NCBI RefSeq assembly: GCF_001638985.1
Contig: NW_017265155.1
Location: forward strand, 434,001-498,000
Length of the DNA stretch: 64,000 nt
Source: Phycomyces blakesleeanus NRRL 1555(-)
Taxonomy: Eukaryota > Mucoromycota > Mucoromycetes > Mucorales > Phycomycetaceae
Direction of reading: 5' to 3'
Position 1 is the stretch's first letter. Every line of letters begins with the position of its first letter. The position numbers and the translations under genes were made by a program. Of this stretch, positions 35,872 through 48,094 are shown in pieces. The notes below the pieces were generated by a model that searched no databases, was not told where the DNA came from, and was given only the letters and a program-made list of their open reading frames with translations.

Positions 35872-38800
35872 TTCGAAATAAATAAATAGAATTCATAAAA
35901 CTTCTCACAGACTCACACACACTCACTCAGTCAGTCATTCACACGCGCACCCACGCACACACCCACGCACGCACCCACGCACTTACACACATCCAGTGTA
36001 TTTATATATATATTGGTACTCTGAAAAATGCACACTTGTTCATTGTTATTGGCATTTCAGCCATCACCACAACAATCATTTTTTTTTACTCTCCTTAAAT
36101 ATATATATATATATACATACATGCAAATGTTGAATTACAATTGTGCTCATTGACTTGACAACTCATCATTGACCTGTTTACTCATCTAATTCATTGACCA
36201 TGCCCAACTTTAGGAGATTCTTAATAAATTAGCAGTCTCTTCTTCTTTCCTTTTCTCAAACATCTGCACACACTAACAGAGAAACATGAAGACAGACAGA
36301 CGATATAAAGTAGCTTGTAGTCAAATATAAGGCGTACACAAAGTATTACTGGTCGTGTAAGTTGCTTCCATGATTGTTTACTACACTTTATGTAGCTTGG
36401 CACAGCTCGCGTGGTTCCTAAGATTTGATTTACCCCCTTGTGAAGCCAAAAAAGTAAAAGAAAAGATAATGATAAAGATAATGGTACTAATGTATTTAAC
36501 AGAAATAAAAATGAATAATTTAAAGGCAAATAAATAAATAAAAAAGTTATTCGATACACACATATACATACATACATATACACAAATATGTATATCTATA
36601 TATTTATACAAAAACCCCGTGTATTTTCCTGAGGATATTGAGCCTTGATTGGAGCAGACAGTCAAGGGCTAATTGGCACCAATCCTTTTAATGTTATTAA
36701 TATTGTTTCTTATTCCTTTACCATAATCACAAACACAATATTTCTCTAATATGCCCAATTTTCTATATGTGTATTTACTTGTGCCAATTTTAATCTTTCG
36801 TTTCTTATCATAGATAATTTTTTTTTACCTTTCTTCCACAAATGTATAAATGCAGATATATATGTGTGTGTGTGTGTGTGTGTGCGCACGAATCTTCTGT
36901 TTCAAATATGCAATACTTCTAATTTAATGTATTGAGACAAGATTAACTCTGGTAGATCGATGTATTCGTTTCAACTTTTCAATAAAAATAAAAGAAAGGT
37001 TTATTTAGAAACGAACAATAAGCAAAATAGAAAACAAAATGTTAAAGCTTGTATTGAAATATAAATCCTAATACCATTCATGGCTTTCAATCCATATGCG
37101 AATTTTGCTATATGCAACATTAGTCCTGTTCTAAATATTATCAAATAGGGCATGTTATTTTGTCAAGTCTGTACACTAAAGACAGCACACCATATGTAGA
37201 AACATCTACAGACCAAAAAAGTAAAAAGACAGAGAGAGAGAGAGAGAGAGAGAGAAAATAATAATGCTGCTTTGACAGAATCCTGCCTTGCATTCAAAGT
37301 ACTTTATATATAAATTAATTATTTTCTACAAACCTGTATAGACTATTAAATATATATATATTCATGTATTCATGTATTCAACATATTCTAGATTATCTAT
37401 GGTCTCAGTCTAGTCTAGTCTAATCAATTATATTCTATTATGTTCTATTCTAACAAGTTGGATTATACAAGAAAAGACTACAGAGTTATTATCGTTATTC
37501 TTATTATTCTTATTGGTTTTTGTTACAATCTTCAGAGTATATATGTATATCGACATTTATATATTGATATATTTAAATCACACCAAAAATAAATGAAATA
37601 AAATAAAATAAAAACTGACTATCTTAAAAGCAACAAACTAGATCTTGTCTTCCCCTCACTAGTTTATTTCTCTTTACATATGGCCAATTAAACGCTAGTC
37701 TTGAAACCAAGCAAAACTAAGAAAAATATAAAGAAACTTGACATGGCCCAAGAAGCTCATTCCCCAAAAAAGAGCACAAGACAACGCAGATCAAAAGGTC
37801 AAATTTCATATCTTTGTACATTAACGGCTTTTGCGATTTCAATACAGCTGACTGACGGACTGACGGACTGCCTTGACTGACTAACTGACTGACTGACTGA
37901 CTGACTGAGAATCATGCTTTTTAAATTATTAATATAATATAATAAATTTTGTTATTGTTCATGTTAATGTTGCTGTTATTTTTCGATTTACGCCTTGTAT
38001 AAAGTATAATAGATAGGTCAGTAATTGAACCGATTCAATTCAGTCCATGCCATTTTGCAAATTTTCTGTTCGATTTTTTTTTCGGCAATTCTGGTGCGCA
38101 TGAATCCTTAAGATTTTACCAGAAGTACAGAGGTATCTTTTTATTTTATTTTATTTTTCAAAAAAAAAAAGAAAAAAAAGCTTTTTTTTTATGTTCCCTT
38201 TTTGTCTTATTTGGAGACCCCCTCATTCTTTCAATCACAGGACTCTTCCTCAAAGCTTGGGTTTGTGTTTCTTTTTTAGACTTTAATGAGTTTACATTAG
38301 TGTGTGGCTTGATGGAATGCACATAAACCCACTCGTCTACCCTCTCGCCCACCCACTCACACATATTATACACAAATAACCAATATCTAATAGTGAAATA
38401 CATGTACATTATCTTCCTGTGTATGTGCACATACACACATTAATCTCATTCTCATGAGTAACGCATTTCATATCTTTCATTCCTCAATCTATGAATGTTT
38501 ACAAAAAAAGAATACTGAATTCAATGTTGTGCACTTTCTTTTTTACATGCTTTGGAATCTATTGAATTAGAAATAAAAGGTTGTGATATTCTTACAATTA
38601 TTTTCTAGGAATTAAGTCATCCTTAATGCACCTGTATACTCTATACTTTCTTTTATTTATATGACTATGTATATAGCTGTTGCGCCCAAAAGTAAGATAA
38701 ATACCCGTCAGGTTGAAAATGATGTCTATTGTTTACAGAGGCTCTCTTTGAGCCATCTTTACGGCCTATCCAAATCATTCTATCTCATCTACCGGTTTCT

Positions 38801-39844
38801 TACTTTTACTTGCCACCTCCTCAGCCCTCCTTTAATTGTCTTGTAACGATCAAAATTATCAGCATTACCATCGCCATCGCCATTACTATTAAAATCATTA
38901 TCATAATCATAAACGACTGTTGCTGTTTTTTTTTCTTGGAGCTACTAACTTTTGTTTTGTCTTTTTTTTTGCTAGAATACAAGCTCATTCATTTCAATTG
39001 ATTAATTAAATGCTTTTGTTCCATGCAGTAATGATATCTTTTGACACATTCAAATATTGAAAACAATAGCAATTTTAGAGCGAATAATAGTTTATATATG
39101 TATGTTTATTAAAAGAAAAAGAAAGAAAAAAAGAAGAAGAAAAGATGATAATATATATATAAATATATATAAAAAAAACCAACTTCTTGAAAACAGTTCC
39201 ACAAGTATACATCTTTAAAGCTTGAGCTTCTTTTCATTTAATTTGAATTGAATTGATTTGATTTGATTTGGTTTGGTTTATTACTCCTGAAAATACAGGA
39301 TCCTATTTTTTTTTCTTTTTTTTTCTTCTTATTTATTTATGTATATATATATTATTTTACTCTGTGTGATCTTAACCTCCTCACATTCCTTTTTGTTTTA
39401 ATAATGCACAACTAGCACAAGTCTATATATAACTAGTATTTCCAACAGACGCCGTTCTTGTGCTATTGTACTTCTCTATAATATTATATCTCTTTCCTTC
39501 TTTCTTCCTTTATCAATCTTATTCTTATTCTTATTCTTATTTTTTTTATTCTTACACTTTCTTGCTCTTCTTCTTGTTTTTCTTATTATTATTCATAACT
39601 CTGTTGATGATAATCAAATAAGTGTCTGGAGCTTCATTATCTATGCGCGTGCAAAAAAGAAGAAGAAGAAAAACAAAGGCACATTTTGTTATACAAAAAC
39701 ACAAAGAATATCTCCATTTACTTTTTCGATAATTCTAAATACTTTCTTTTTTTCTTCTAAAATTTATTTTCTCTCTCTCTCTCTTTATATATATTAATAT
39801 ATATATACACTTATTTTTAATCATCATAAGGAAAAAAAACTGTC
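35349..39844. other. Gene-poor region upstream of CH-kinase and homeobox genes
   Basis: About 4.5 kb has no supportable gene. It is the shared upstream region of two divergent genes: the kinase reads left and the homeobox gene reads right. It holds CATATA repeats (35828-35870), CAC/CGCA repeats (35908-35990), a TG run (36863-36885), a GA run (37229-37253), a CTGA array (37851-37907) and pyrimidine-rich DNA (39480-39600). Patches at 36340-36440, 38180-38330 and 38680-38800 are less AT-rich and may be decayed coding sequence. None has a start, a domain or a sensible splice pattern. Confidence 0.55.
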
Positions 39845-41623
39845 ATGCTGAGGAGTACAAAATACTCGACTTTTGACTTAACACTTGATCCAAAATATAC
39901 AATGGATAGCAATTCCTGTAGCCTGCCATTGTCCCTTTCAAATGTTTCCCAAACCGGCTGGACATTTTCATCACTTGTACCAAATACCAGAATTCCCTCC
40001 TCTGCAGATATCTCCGACTATACACAATCAAATCTTGTTCATAACCATCCACAAAACCAGGAGCTACAGCATCATCAACAGCATCAGCAACAGCATCATC
40101 AACAACATCAACAGTTACAACAGCATCAATTACAACAGCTTCAACAGCAACTAATACTACAGGAACAGGAGCAGGAGCAGGATCAGGAGCAACAACAGCA
40201 ACATCATCATCAGCAGCAGCAGCAGCAGCAACAGCAACATTTTAATCATCCCAGCCCCACCGAGGGTACGCCTTGGTCTCCAATTCCAAAGAGTCATCCT
40301 ACCTTTAAGCCATCTTTCTACGACCCATTCCAGGTCAATAGGCGCCGACGAACTTCACGGGAACAACACAAGACTCTTGAAGACACCTTTCAGGCAAATC
40401 GCAAACCTAATTCCAAAGTGCGACATGCTCTAGCTGACCAGCTGTGTATGCCTGTCCGGAGTGTCCAGGTGTGGTTTCAGAATAGGCGGGCAAAGGCCAA
40501 GCTCCAGGATAAGCAAGTGCCAAACGAACAAGCCACAGTAGACACTCCCACAATGTCCCAAGCTAATAATATTATATCTGCTGGTGGTAGTGGTGGTGGT
40601 GTTCCTGCTGCTCCCTGGACGAACGCCTTTCACATGTTTTGTCCCCTCGTCTCGAAACCAAAAATCCTAGAAAACATCAATTCGCCATTGAAAAGCGACA
40701 CTGGCTCAAGACATGAACTCTCGAGCGATCGTCTTCAGGCACTCGATGACATTAGTGACATGCAGAATTGCGATGGCTCTGGTTGTGATGACGACGAATG
40801 TTGTTACCACGACAACAAGAACGAATGGCTTTGGGAGGATCCTGGCTTTCCTTTGACTCCGATAAATCCTGCCTTCCTGAATAACCCAGCCGCACGTGCC
40901 TCATTCTCCAGCGATCAGATGACGTTCTCTCCCGGCCCGGAGTGCTATTACCCCATGGTCCGACAACAGTTCTCGGGTGGTGCAGCAGAAGAGACTCACC
41001 ACAACCACCACCACCACAACCAACAGGAGCATGAGATTGAGCAGGAGCAGGAGCAGCTTAGCGAATACAGCCGGATTTCAGCTGAACAGCAATACACATG
41101 GGATCGACCACCACCTCCTCCTCCGCCCCCGCAACCGACTAGCCGAGAATCTTTGTGTCAGCCATTATTATCTGGATTTAAGCAGATCACACATAATAAC
41201 TGCACCACAAGTCACACAGCCACAGTAGAAGCAACAACAGTAACTAATGTTGCTGTTGCTGATAATAATAACAATAATAACAATAATAATACTGCTACTA
41301 TTCCTACTACTGCAGACGGATCATGGATAGAAACACCTGCATTAGCACCTAGGACAAATGCCAGAATCCCGGTATCTTTTGGTTATCCGAACCCAGCCAT
41401 GACTAGACAAGATGACATTTACTGGTGCGGCAGTCAGGTAACAAAGAATAAAATTAATGGTTTTGTACACGGTCAAACATTGTACAAAAGGACAATAATA
41501 AAGAATAGCAAAACTAATATATGTGTATATCAAAATGTATTTTCCTACTAGGGTACTCGATGTCTATCAGAAGAATCGACTTATGACATATCTTTTGGCT
41601 TTGACAATTCACTACATTTTTAG
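39845..41623 (+). CDS. Homeodomain transcription factor, poly-Gln rich
   Basis: Two exons (39845-41437 and 41552-41623) give 554 residues; the short last exon encodes 23 residues ending NSLHF. The homeodomain spans about 166-225 (RRRRTSREQHKTLEDTF, then VRSVQVWFQNRRAKAK), with helix 3 residues W, F, N and R intact. It is a typical 60-residue domain, not the TALE type. Before it lies a long Gln/His tract (about residues 69-138). After it come Gly-, His-, Glu-Gln- and Pro-rich runs and an Asn run, typical of fungal activation regions. Such proteins bind DNA in the nucleus and control differentiation or metabolism; the target genes cannot be told from the sequence. The first ATG was taken as start; another in frame lies at 39902. 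Confidence 0.9.
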
Positions 41624-42157
41624 GAAGCAGAAGAGAAAAAGGGATTGTATTCTTTTTCGTTTCTTTTTTTTTCACTCTAGTTCTTATATACTTCTTCAAT
41701 CTCCATATATATTCTTCTATCTATCTACCTTACCTACCTTACCTACCTATTTACTTACTTACTTACTTACTTATTTACATACATACATATCTACATATCT
41801 ACATATCAATCTACCTATTGATTTCTTATATATCTTTCTATTTCATATTCTTACTATTATTATTCTTATTTTTTTCATTCTTTTTTCTTTATTTTGCTCC
41901 ATTTAACAGTATGCTCAGGTTATTTACTTATTGATTTTATGATTTTTCTTTTTCTTTCTTTTTAAAACTTCTTTCGCTCTCTATTTTTTTTTTATATATT
42001 CCCTTATAGATATATTTTTTAGACTATGCAAGATACAAAGGCGCTCACAGGCTACCTATTTTATCTCTTAATTTTTTGTACATTTTATGCTGTGCCTGTC
42101 ATTACTTTTTTAATAGGACACATTTAAAGAAGATCACTTATATACATACATAGTTAT

Positions 42158-42196
<39 letters not shown>

Positions 42197-42232
42197 CAGC
42201 ATACACATATACATCATACATATATACATAAA

Positions 42233-42277
<45 letters not shown>

Positions 42278-43424
42278 CACATACATACAAGCTACATACA
42301 AGCTACATTGTATTTTAATACACCTAAAAGAAAGAAGGAAAGAAAGAGAGAGAGAAAGAAAGATATATTGATTAATAAAGCTATTATATATACATATATG
42401 TATACTTTCCTCCATATTTACCTAGAATAAATCCAATTGAACAGTTTCTGGTCAGTTTTCAAAAGTAAAATGAGATTTATGTGTTCTACATATAGATAAA
42501 GTAGAAACCAGCAGACATATGATATATGCTTTTATATATAAATATTAGCTTTGACGTTTTAATAACGTACAAGTACATGTTTTTTTTTGTTCTTCACAGA
42601 GGAACTTATCAGCGCTAGCTAAGATGAAAGTTAGGAAATAACAGGTCTGCTGTATACTTGAATGTTTTAGGCCTCAGACACATACACGTACTACACTGGC
42701 ATAGTCAATAAAACTATAAAATTCAATGAAAAGCTTGGGTGAATCTTTTAAATTTTCTCGTACCTTGAGATTTTTTTCTTTTAAAAAAAAGGTTTACGGT
42801 AAATGTTGAGCTGATCCTTATAAGTACCCAAAAAAAAAAGAGAATTTTCCATTGGATCACCGTCTTTGACAGAATTTCCTTCGTTCTTTCCTTATTTCCT
42901 TCCTGAAGCTGCTATAGCCAAAGCAATGGTAGCCATTAGACAAATACACAGCTACTCCCTTAGCTAACTATGTCTTTTATACCTTTTCTTTTGTACTTTT
43001 CTTTTTTTTTTAAAAATTTATTCATTTATTCATACATTTCAAAGGCTATGAATTGTATATGCGTTAGCGATATCAATACAATAAGATAATATATTAAAAT
43101 ATAGATATAGATGTTCTTGTTTGTATTGGGCTGTTGATACACTCAATTTCATTAAAAGTATCTGAATTAGTAGGGAAAAAAAATAAAAGTGCATTATCTG
43201 TTTGTTTTGAGCGTTATGTGGTTTATACAGTGTTTTTTGGCCTTTGGACTTTTGTATAAATGTATACTTGCTTTCTTTAGAAAATTATATATCAGCGGTA
43301 ATTAAATTATCCAAGAGTCACACTCGTACGCGCTAGTGTCTTATAGGCTGCCATTTTCAGGACATCAGAACAGAAGAAGAAAGAAGAAGAAGAAAAAAAA
43401 ACTAATCTTAAGTTAACTTCATTA
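41624..43424. other. Intergenic, microsatellite rich
   Basis: The stretch contains CTAC/TTAC tetranucleotides (41718-41790), CA then TA runs (42159-42196), a CATA array (42235-42275) and A/T homopolymers. No gene was seen on either strand. Confidence 0.6.
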
Positions 43425-46400
43425 ATGTCAATTCAAGCATCAGACTCTACTTCTCTTCGAGCCGCTCAGTATGGTATGAATAGCGGCTTTCTGTCGACTA
43501 CATTTATTTCGTAAATATGCAAAACTAATGAACTCATGTACTCTTCTTTTTTTAAAACCCCCTCCCGAATATTATACATTAAAAGCTGCTGTGGTGTCTA
43601 TGCTAAAGCTTAATGCAGACACATCTGGCTCTAATTCATTCCTGGATGACTCGAGTAATGCTTTAGTTCTTCAAGACGATATTGTCTGGAAAGCCTTAGT
43701 TTTCGACAAGTTTGGTCAGGACATCATCTCTTCTATTATGCGAGTTAACGATTTGCGTGAAAACGGTGTTACTGTGCACATGTAAAGAAAGAATGAAAGA
43801 AAAAAAAGAGCAAAGCAAAGATTAGAAGAGAATAATATATACTTATGTTTATATAAGTATATTATGACCTATTGTACAATGACTCTAATGTTATTATTTT
43901 AAAAAAAAATATGGTAATAATATATGTATATATACAAAAAAAAAGGCTTTTGAGTCAGGATAGATCTCCTCTTCTAGATGTGCCTGCTGTATACTTTGTT
44001 GAACCTACTTCTGAAAACGTTCGAAAGATCAGTGAGGTAAATATTACTTATTTTTTTTTTCTTTGGACAATAAGTTAATTTAATTTAATTATGCTGCAAG
44101 CGAAAAAGAAGAACAAATAGGCTCAAAAATCTTATTAACGTTGTTGTTTTATTTTAGGATTTAAACCGTAATCTTTACGAAGCATTTTATGTCAACTTTT
44201 GCTCTACTGTGCCTCGTCCTGTCTTGGAGGAGTTCGCCGGTCTGACACTGGCCAACAATACATCTGAAAAAGTGACACAGGTAATTAAATAAATATATAA
44301 ATATAAACGTATGCATGTAACTTTTGTGTATAACGTGTATAACGTGTGTGTGCGTGTGTGTACATTCGATTCCAACAATAACAACAAAACCAAAAAAAAA
44401 AGGTCTATGATCAATACCTCAACTTTGTGTGTACAAATCCTGATGTATTTTCTCTCAACCAACCCAACGCATTTGTTAATCTCAACAATCCAAGTGCACC
44501 CGAGAGTTTGATTGATGATACCGTTGATCGTACAGTCAATTCTCTCTTTTCGGTAATTGTGACAATGGGTAAGTATTTAATATATATATGTGGGTGTGAG
44601 TGTGGGTGTGGGTGTGTTAAGTGGACGTGATTGTGAGGAGTTTGGGTTTGTGTACATTTGAGATGTTATTTATACAAATGCATTACAAACAAGGTGTTAT
44701 ACCGATCATTCGTTGTCCTCGAGGAAATGCGGCCGAGATGATTGCTAATAAGCTGGACAGTAAATTACGCGATCACATTATGAATTCACGCACAAACCTG
44801 TTTTCGTCAAGCGCCAATAACTCTAGTCTTCAGAGACCAGGTATGTTTGTTTGATTGATTAGATTACACAATAATGTATGTATTGAAAGTAATAATAATT
44901 ATTGCTTTAGTTCTTATCCTGTTGGACAGAAGCATGGATCTGACACCAATGTTGAGTCATTCATGGACATACCAAGCATTAATCCATGATGTACTATCCA
45001 TGAATCTCAACAGAATCACAATTGAAGTAAGATATACACATACATATTGATATAGATGTATTCTAATGTAAAAAAAATGAATGGAATTAATAGGCAGACC
45101 AACACAATGATACACGTAAATGCTATGATATTGAGAGCAAGGATTTCTTTTGGAATAAAAATGCTTCGAGTCCTTTCCCTCAAGTAGCGGGCAAGTTTGT
45201 ATAAATATCTATTCTTATTATGCTTTAGGCGCAAGCTTAGAGTTTTTTTTTGCTGGTCTCTTAAGAAATATGGATTAAATAATAATCACTGCTATCTAAT
45301 TAATAGAGGATATTGATATCGAATTAAACAAGTACAAAAAGGACGCTGCCGAGATCACTCGTATTAGTGGTGTCAGCTCTATTGAGGATGTTAACCAACT
45401 GTAAGTAATTATTTGTTGTTGCTGGTTTTTACGTATACATATATATATATATATAAATGTATATAAATGTATGTACATATCTATGTATTCGAATGGATAG
45501 TATTTAACTTCACATACACACAAAAAGGGATCTTCCTTCAAACACAAAGGTACTAAAGTCTGCAATATCTGCCCTTCCTGAATTGACTGCACGCAAAACA
45601 ACCTTGGACATGCACATGAATGTAGCCACTTGTCTTCTTAATGCCATTAAGGATCGCCAACTGGATACATTCTTCCAAATTGAAGAAAACATCACTCGTC
45701 AGGTAAAAATAAATAAATTATTCTTAAATTTTCTTCAATATATTTTGTTAATATGTGTATATATAACAAACCATTCTCTTCCATATGCACTCACTCACTA
45801 TGTTTTCTACTACTATAATTATTACTATTAGAACAAGAGCTTGTTGTTGGAAGCTATCAGAGATCCAGAAAAAAAGAACCCTGAAGACAAGATGAGATTA
45901 TTCTTAATTTATTATCTATCGACAGTTGATGAAGTATCCAAAGAAGACATGGAGCAATATGAAAATGCTTTGGAAGCTGCAGGATGCGAACTTGGACCTT
46001 TGAAATATATCAAAAAGTATCTTATATATATATTCTTTTTTTTATAAAAAAAAGGGTTGGATTACAAACAAACTAACGTTTGCGTGTATTTTTCTTTAAA
46101 AAAAATGTGTAGAGTACGTGCTTTAATGCGCATGACATCCATGCTGACTTCAGCTCCTCCAACCCAAACTGGATTCTCTCAAAATGATCTTTTTAGAGGA
46201 TTTAGTAGCATTGGTAACAGAGTAAGTCTTCTTCTTTTTATTTATTTATTTAGATAGTAAATTATATATTAATTAATTAATTAATTAACGAACTGAATGA
46301 ATGACTAAATGACCAAGTGACCAACTAACTAACTTACTAATTAATAATTATAATAATTATAATAATTGCTCTTTTATTTTGTGTATGTGTAAAAAAACAA

Positions 46401-46910
46401 AAAAATAGCTTACAGATAAGCTAAAGGAAGGTGCTTTGGGAGGTGGATTTGAAAACTTGTTGAGTGGCGTAAAGAATCTTTTGCCTACTCGTAAGGAATT
46501 GGTGATTTCAAAGATCGTGTCCGATATAATGACCCCACCACAAAATGAACCTTCAAAGGCTGATGATTATCTCTTCTTTGACCCTAAACTCGGCAAGAAC
46601 TCCCGATCACGACAAAAGGTGGCATTTCAGGAGGCAATCGTGTTTGTGGTTGGAGGAGGCAATTACGTCGAATACCAAAATCTACAAGAAATTGCTACGG
46701 TAAGAAACAAATAGAGTATGTGATACTTGTTGAATTGAATTCTAATATATATATATATATATAATCTTCTCTCCCCCAAACTATAATGATGATCATGATG
46801 TGAAACGATAGCAAAACAACCAAAAGAAGAAGATTACCTATGGATCGACTGATATTTTATCACCTCATCAGTTCTTGGATCAATTGAGAACCTTGGGCAA
46901 CGAAGCATAG
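43425..46910 (+). CDS. SLY1: SLY1 / SCFD1, Sec1-Munc18 vesicle fusion protein
   Basis: Fourteen exons are phase-consistent: 43425-43473, 43586-43781, 43946-44036, 44158-44280, 44403-44568, 44694-44840, 44911-45026, 45094-45190, 45307-45400, 45528-45702, 45832-46016, 46113-46221, 46409-46699, 46812-46910. The product is 645 residues, close to human SCFD1 and yeast Sly1. Family motifs include [11 protein letters not shown], the [20 protein letters not shown] core of domain 2, [20 protein letters not shown] and the C-terminal [20 protein letters not shown]1 binds the N-terminal peptide of syntaxin-5/Sed5 and promotes SNARE assembly for ER-Golgi traffic in the cytosol. Intron 8 uses a GC donor (GCGG|GCAAGT); the upstream GT choice leads to a stop. 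The gene converges on the SNU23 gene, 263 bp between stops. Confidence 0.95.
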
Positions 46911-46977
46911 AGGATTAAGTTTATAATATTCTTCGTATTATCATTATATATCTCTTTCGCTTTTTTTTAAAAAGAAA

Positions 46978-47060
46978 ATAAATACAATACAATACAATAC
47001 AATACAATAAAATAAAATAAAATAAAATAAAATAAAATAAAATAAAATAAAATAAAATAA
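46978..47060. repeat. AATAC then AAATA pentamer array
   Basis: A tandem run of AATAC units changes to a longer run of AAATA units. It lies between the convergent ends of SLY1 and SNU23 and probably within or next to their terminators. Confidence 0.8.
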
Positions 47061-47173
47061 TACTTCTTTATTTTGCAATTAAATGATGATGATTCTAATG
47101 ATTCTAATGGTGATGCTGGTGATAATTATGATGATAATAATAAAATGACATTTTATTTTTATTTATTTTTTTA

Positions 47174-48094
47174 CTATTGCTTTGATGACCCAAATCCACT
47201 GAATCCCATCATTTCTGAAATGTCAGCCGCATCCTCGGGCTCGTCTTCCGCCTTTCTTTTCTTTGCCTCCTTCTTTTGCCTCTTTTTTTCTTTTCTCCGA
47301 CGTCTCTCTTCGTCCTCTTCTCGTTTCAATTCAGCAACACGCGAGTCAAGATCTAAAAACAGTAAAAAGAATGAGAAACATGGGTCAGCTCGTGTCCAAC
47401 TCCCCCCAATAACTCTTCTTGTGTTCCTTACCGTACTCCTTCTCCGGTTCTTCTTTCTTACGCTTTAGCATAGCCAATCGTTCCTTTACGGAATCAATAC
47501 TGGCCCGCTCAACCTTCATTGAGATACCAATATTCTTTTGATCTATAACAAAATATTATAAAGTAATAATAAGAATAAGAATGGTTAGATATTGTATATA
47601 TATATATATAAATATTTCTTACGCTTTCTGCCATTGATATGGTCAAGATAGTTTGCACTATCTTTTACTACAATATCGCACGCCTTGCAGTAGAATCCAG
47701 GTTGTCGTGAGGCTTCACCAGATGCACCACCTTGGACTACAACTGTCTTTCCGAGATTGGCATCTAATACAACCTTTTCTTCTCGGGGCTTCAACAGTTC
47801 TCGAGGTTCTTCTTCTTCTTCCTTTTTTCTAATTGGGGGTAATCCTTGTCTTTTTCGCTCGGCATTCTTGGCATGTTCGCGTTCACGTTCTTCACGCAGC
47901 TTTGCGCGTGCTGCGTACTCGTCCTTGTCCCATTTCTTACGAAAGTCTGTGTCTTGCTAGAATTCATAAATTATATAAATGTAAACATAAACATGACAGT
48001 AGTTGAAAATGAGTTTACCACTCAAACCAAGAATTCAAAAGAGAGAGAGAAAAAAAGTATTTACAGCTTTTCCTGATCCGTATGCACTTGACAT
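47174..48094 (-). CDS. SNU23: SNU23/ZMAT2, U4/U6.U5 tri-snRNP zinc finger protein
   Basis: Four exons (48094-48065, 47956-47623, 47542-47432, 47352-47174) give 217 residues, close to human ZMAT2 (about 199). The start MSSAYGSGKA is encoded by a 30-nt first exon. A conserved DFRKKWDKDEYAARAKLRE segment precedes the U1-type C2H2 finger (C100, C103, H116, H122; FYCKACDIVVKDSANYLDHI). The segment NIGISMKVERASIDSVKERL follows, and the C-terminus is highly charged (RRRREKKKRQKKEAKKRK) and ends in MMGFSGFGSSKQ. This protein joins the precatalytic spliceosome in the nucleus. The high intron load of this genome fits a conserved splicing factor. Confidence 0.95.

Noticed and set aside
36221..36665. Minus-strand hydrophobic frames
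   Set aside because: They translate CATA/TA repeats into Tyr/Val/Ile runs. No real protein feature is present.
36860..36890. CRISPR-like or regular repeat arrays among the TG, CATA and CTGA tracts
   Set aside because: These are microsatellites without spacers, and the genome is eukaryotic.
38158..38436. Minus-strand frame ending in a Lys-rich tail
   Set aside because: It lacks a recognisable domain, and its end is a poly-A/T run. No neighbouring exon could be joined.
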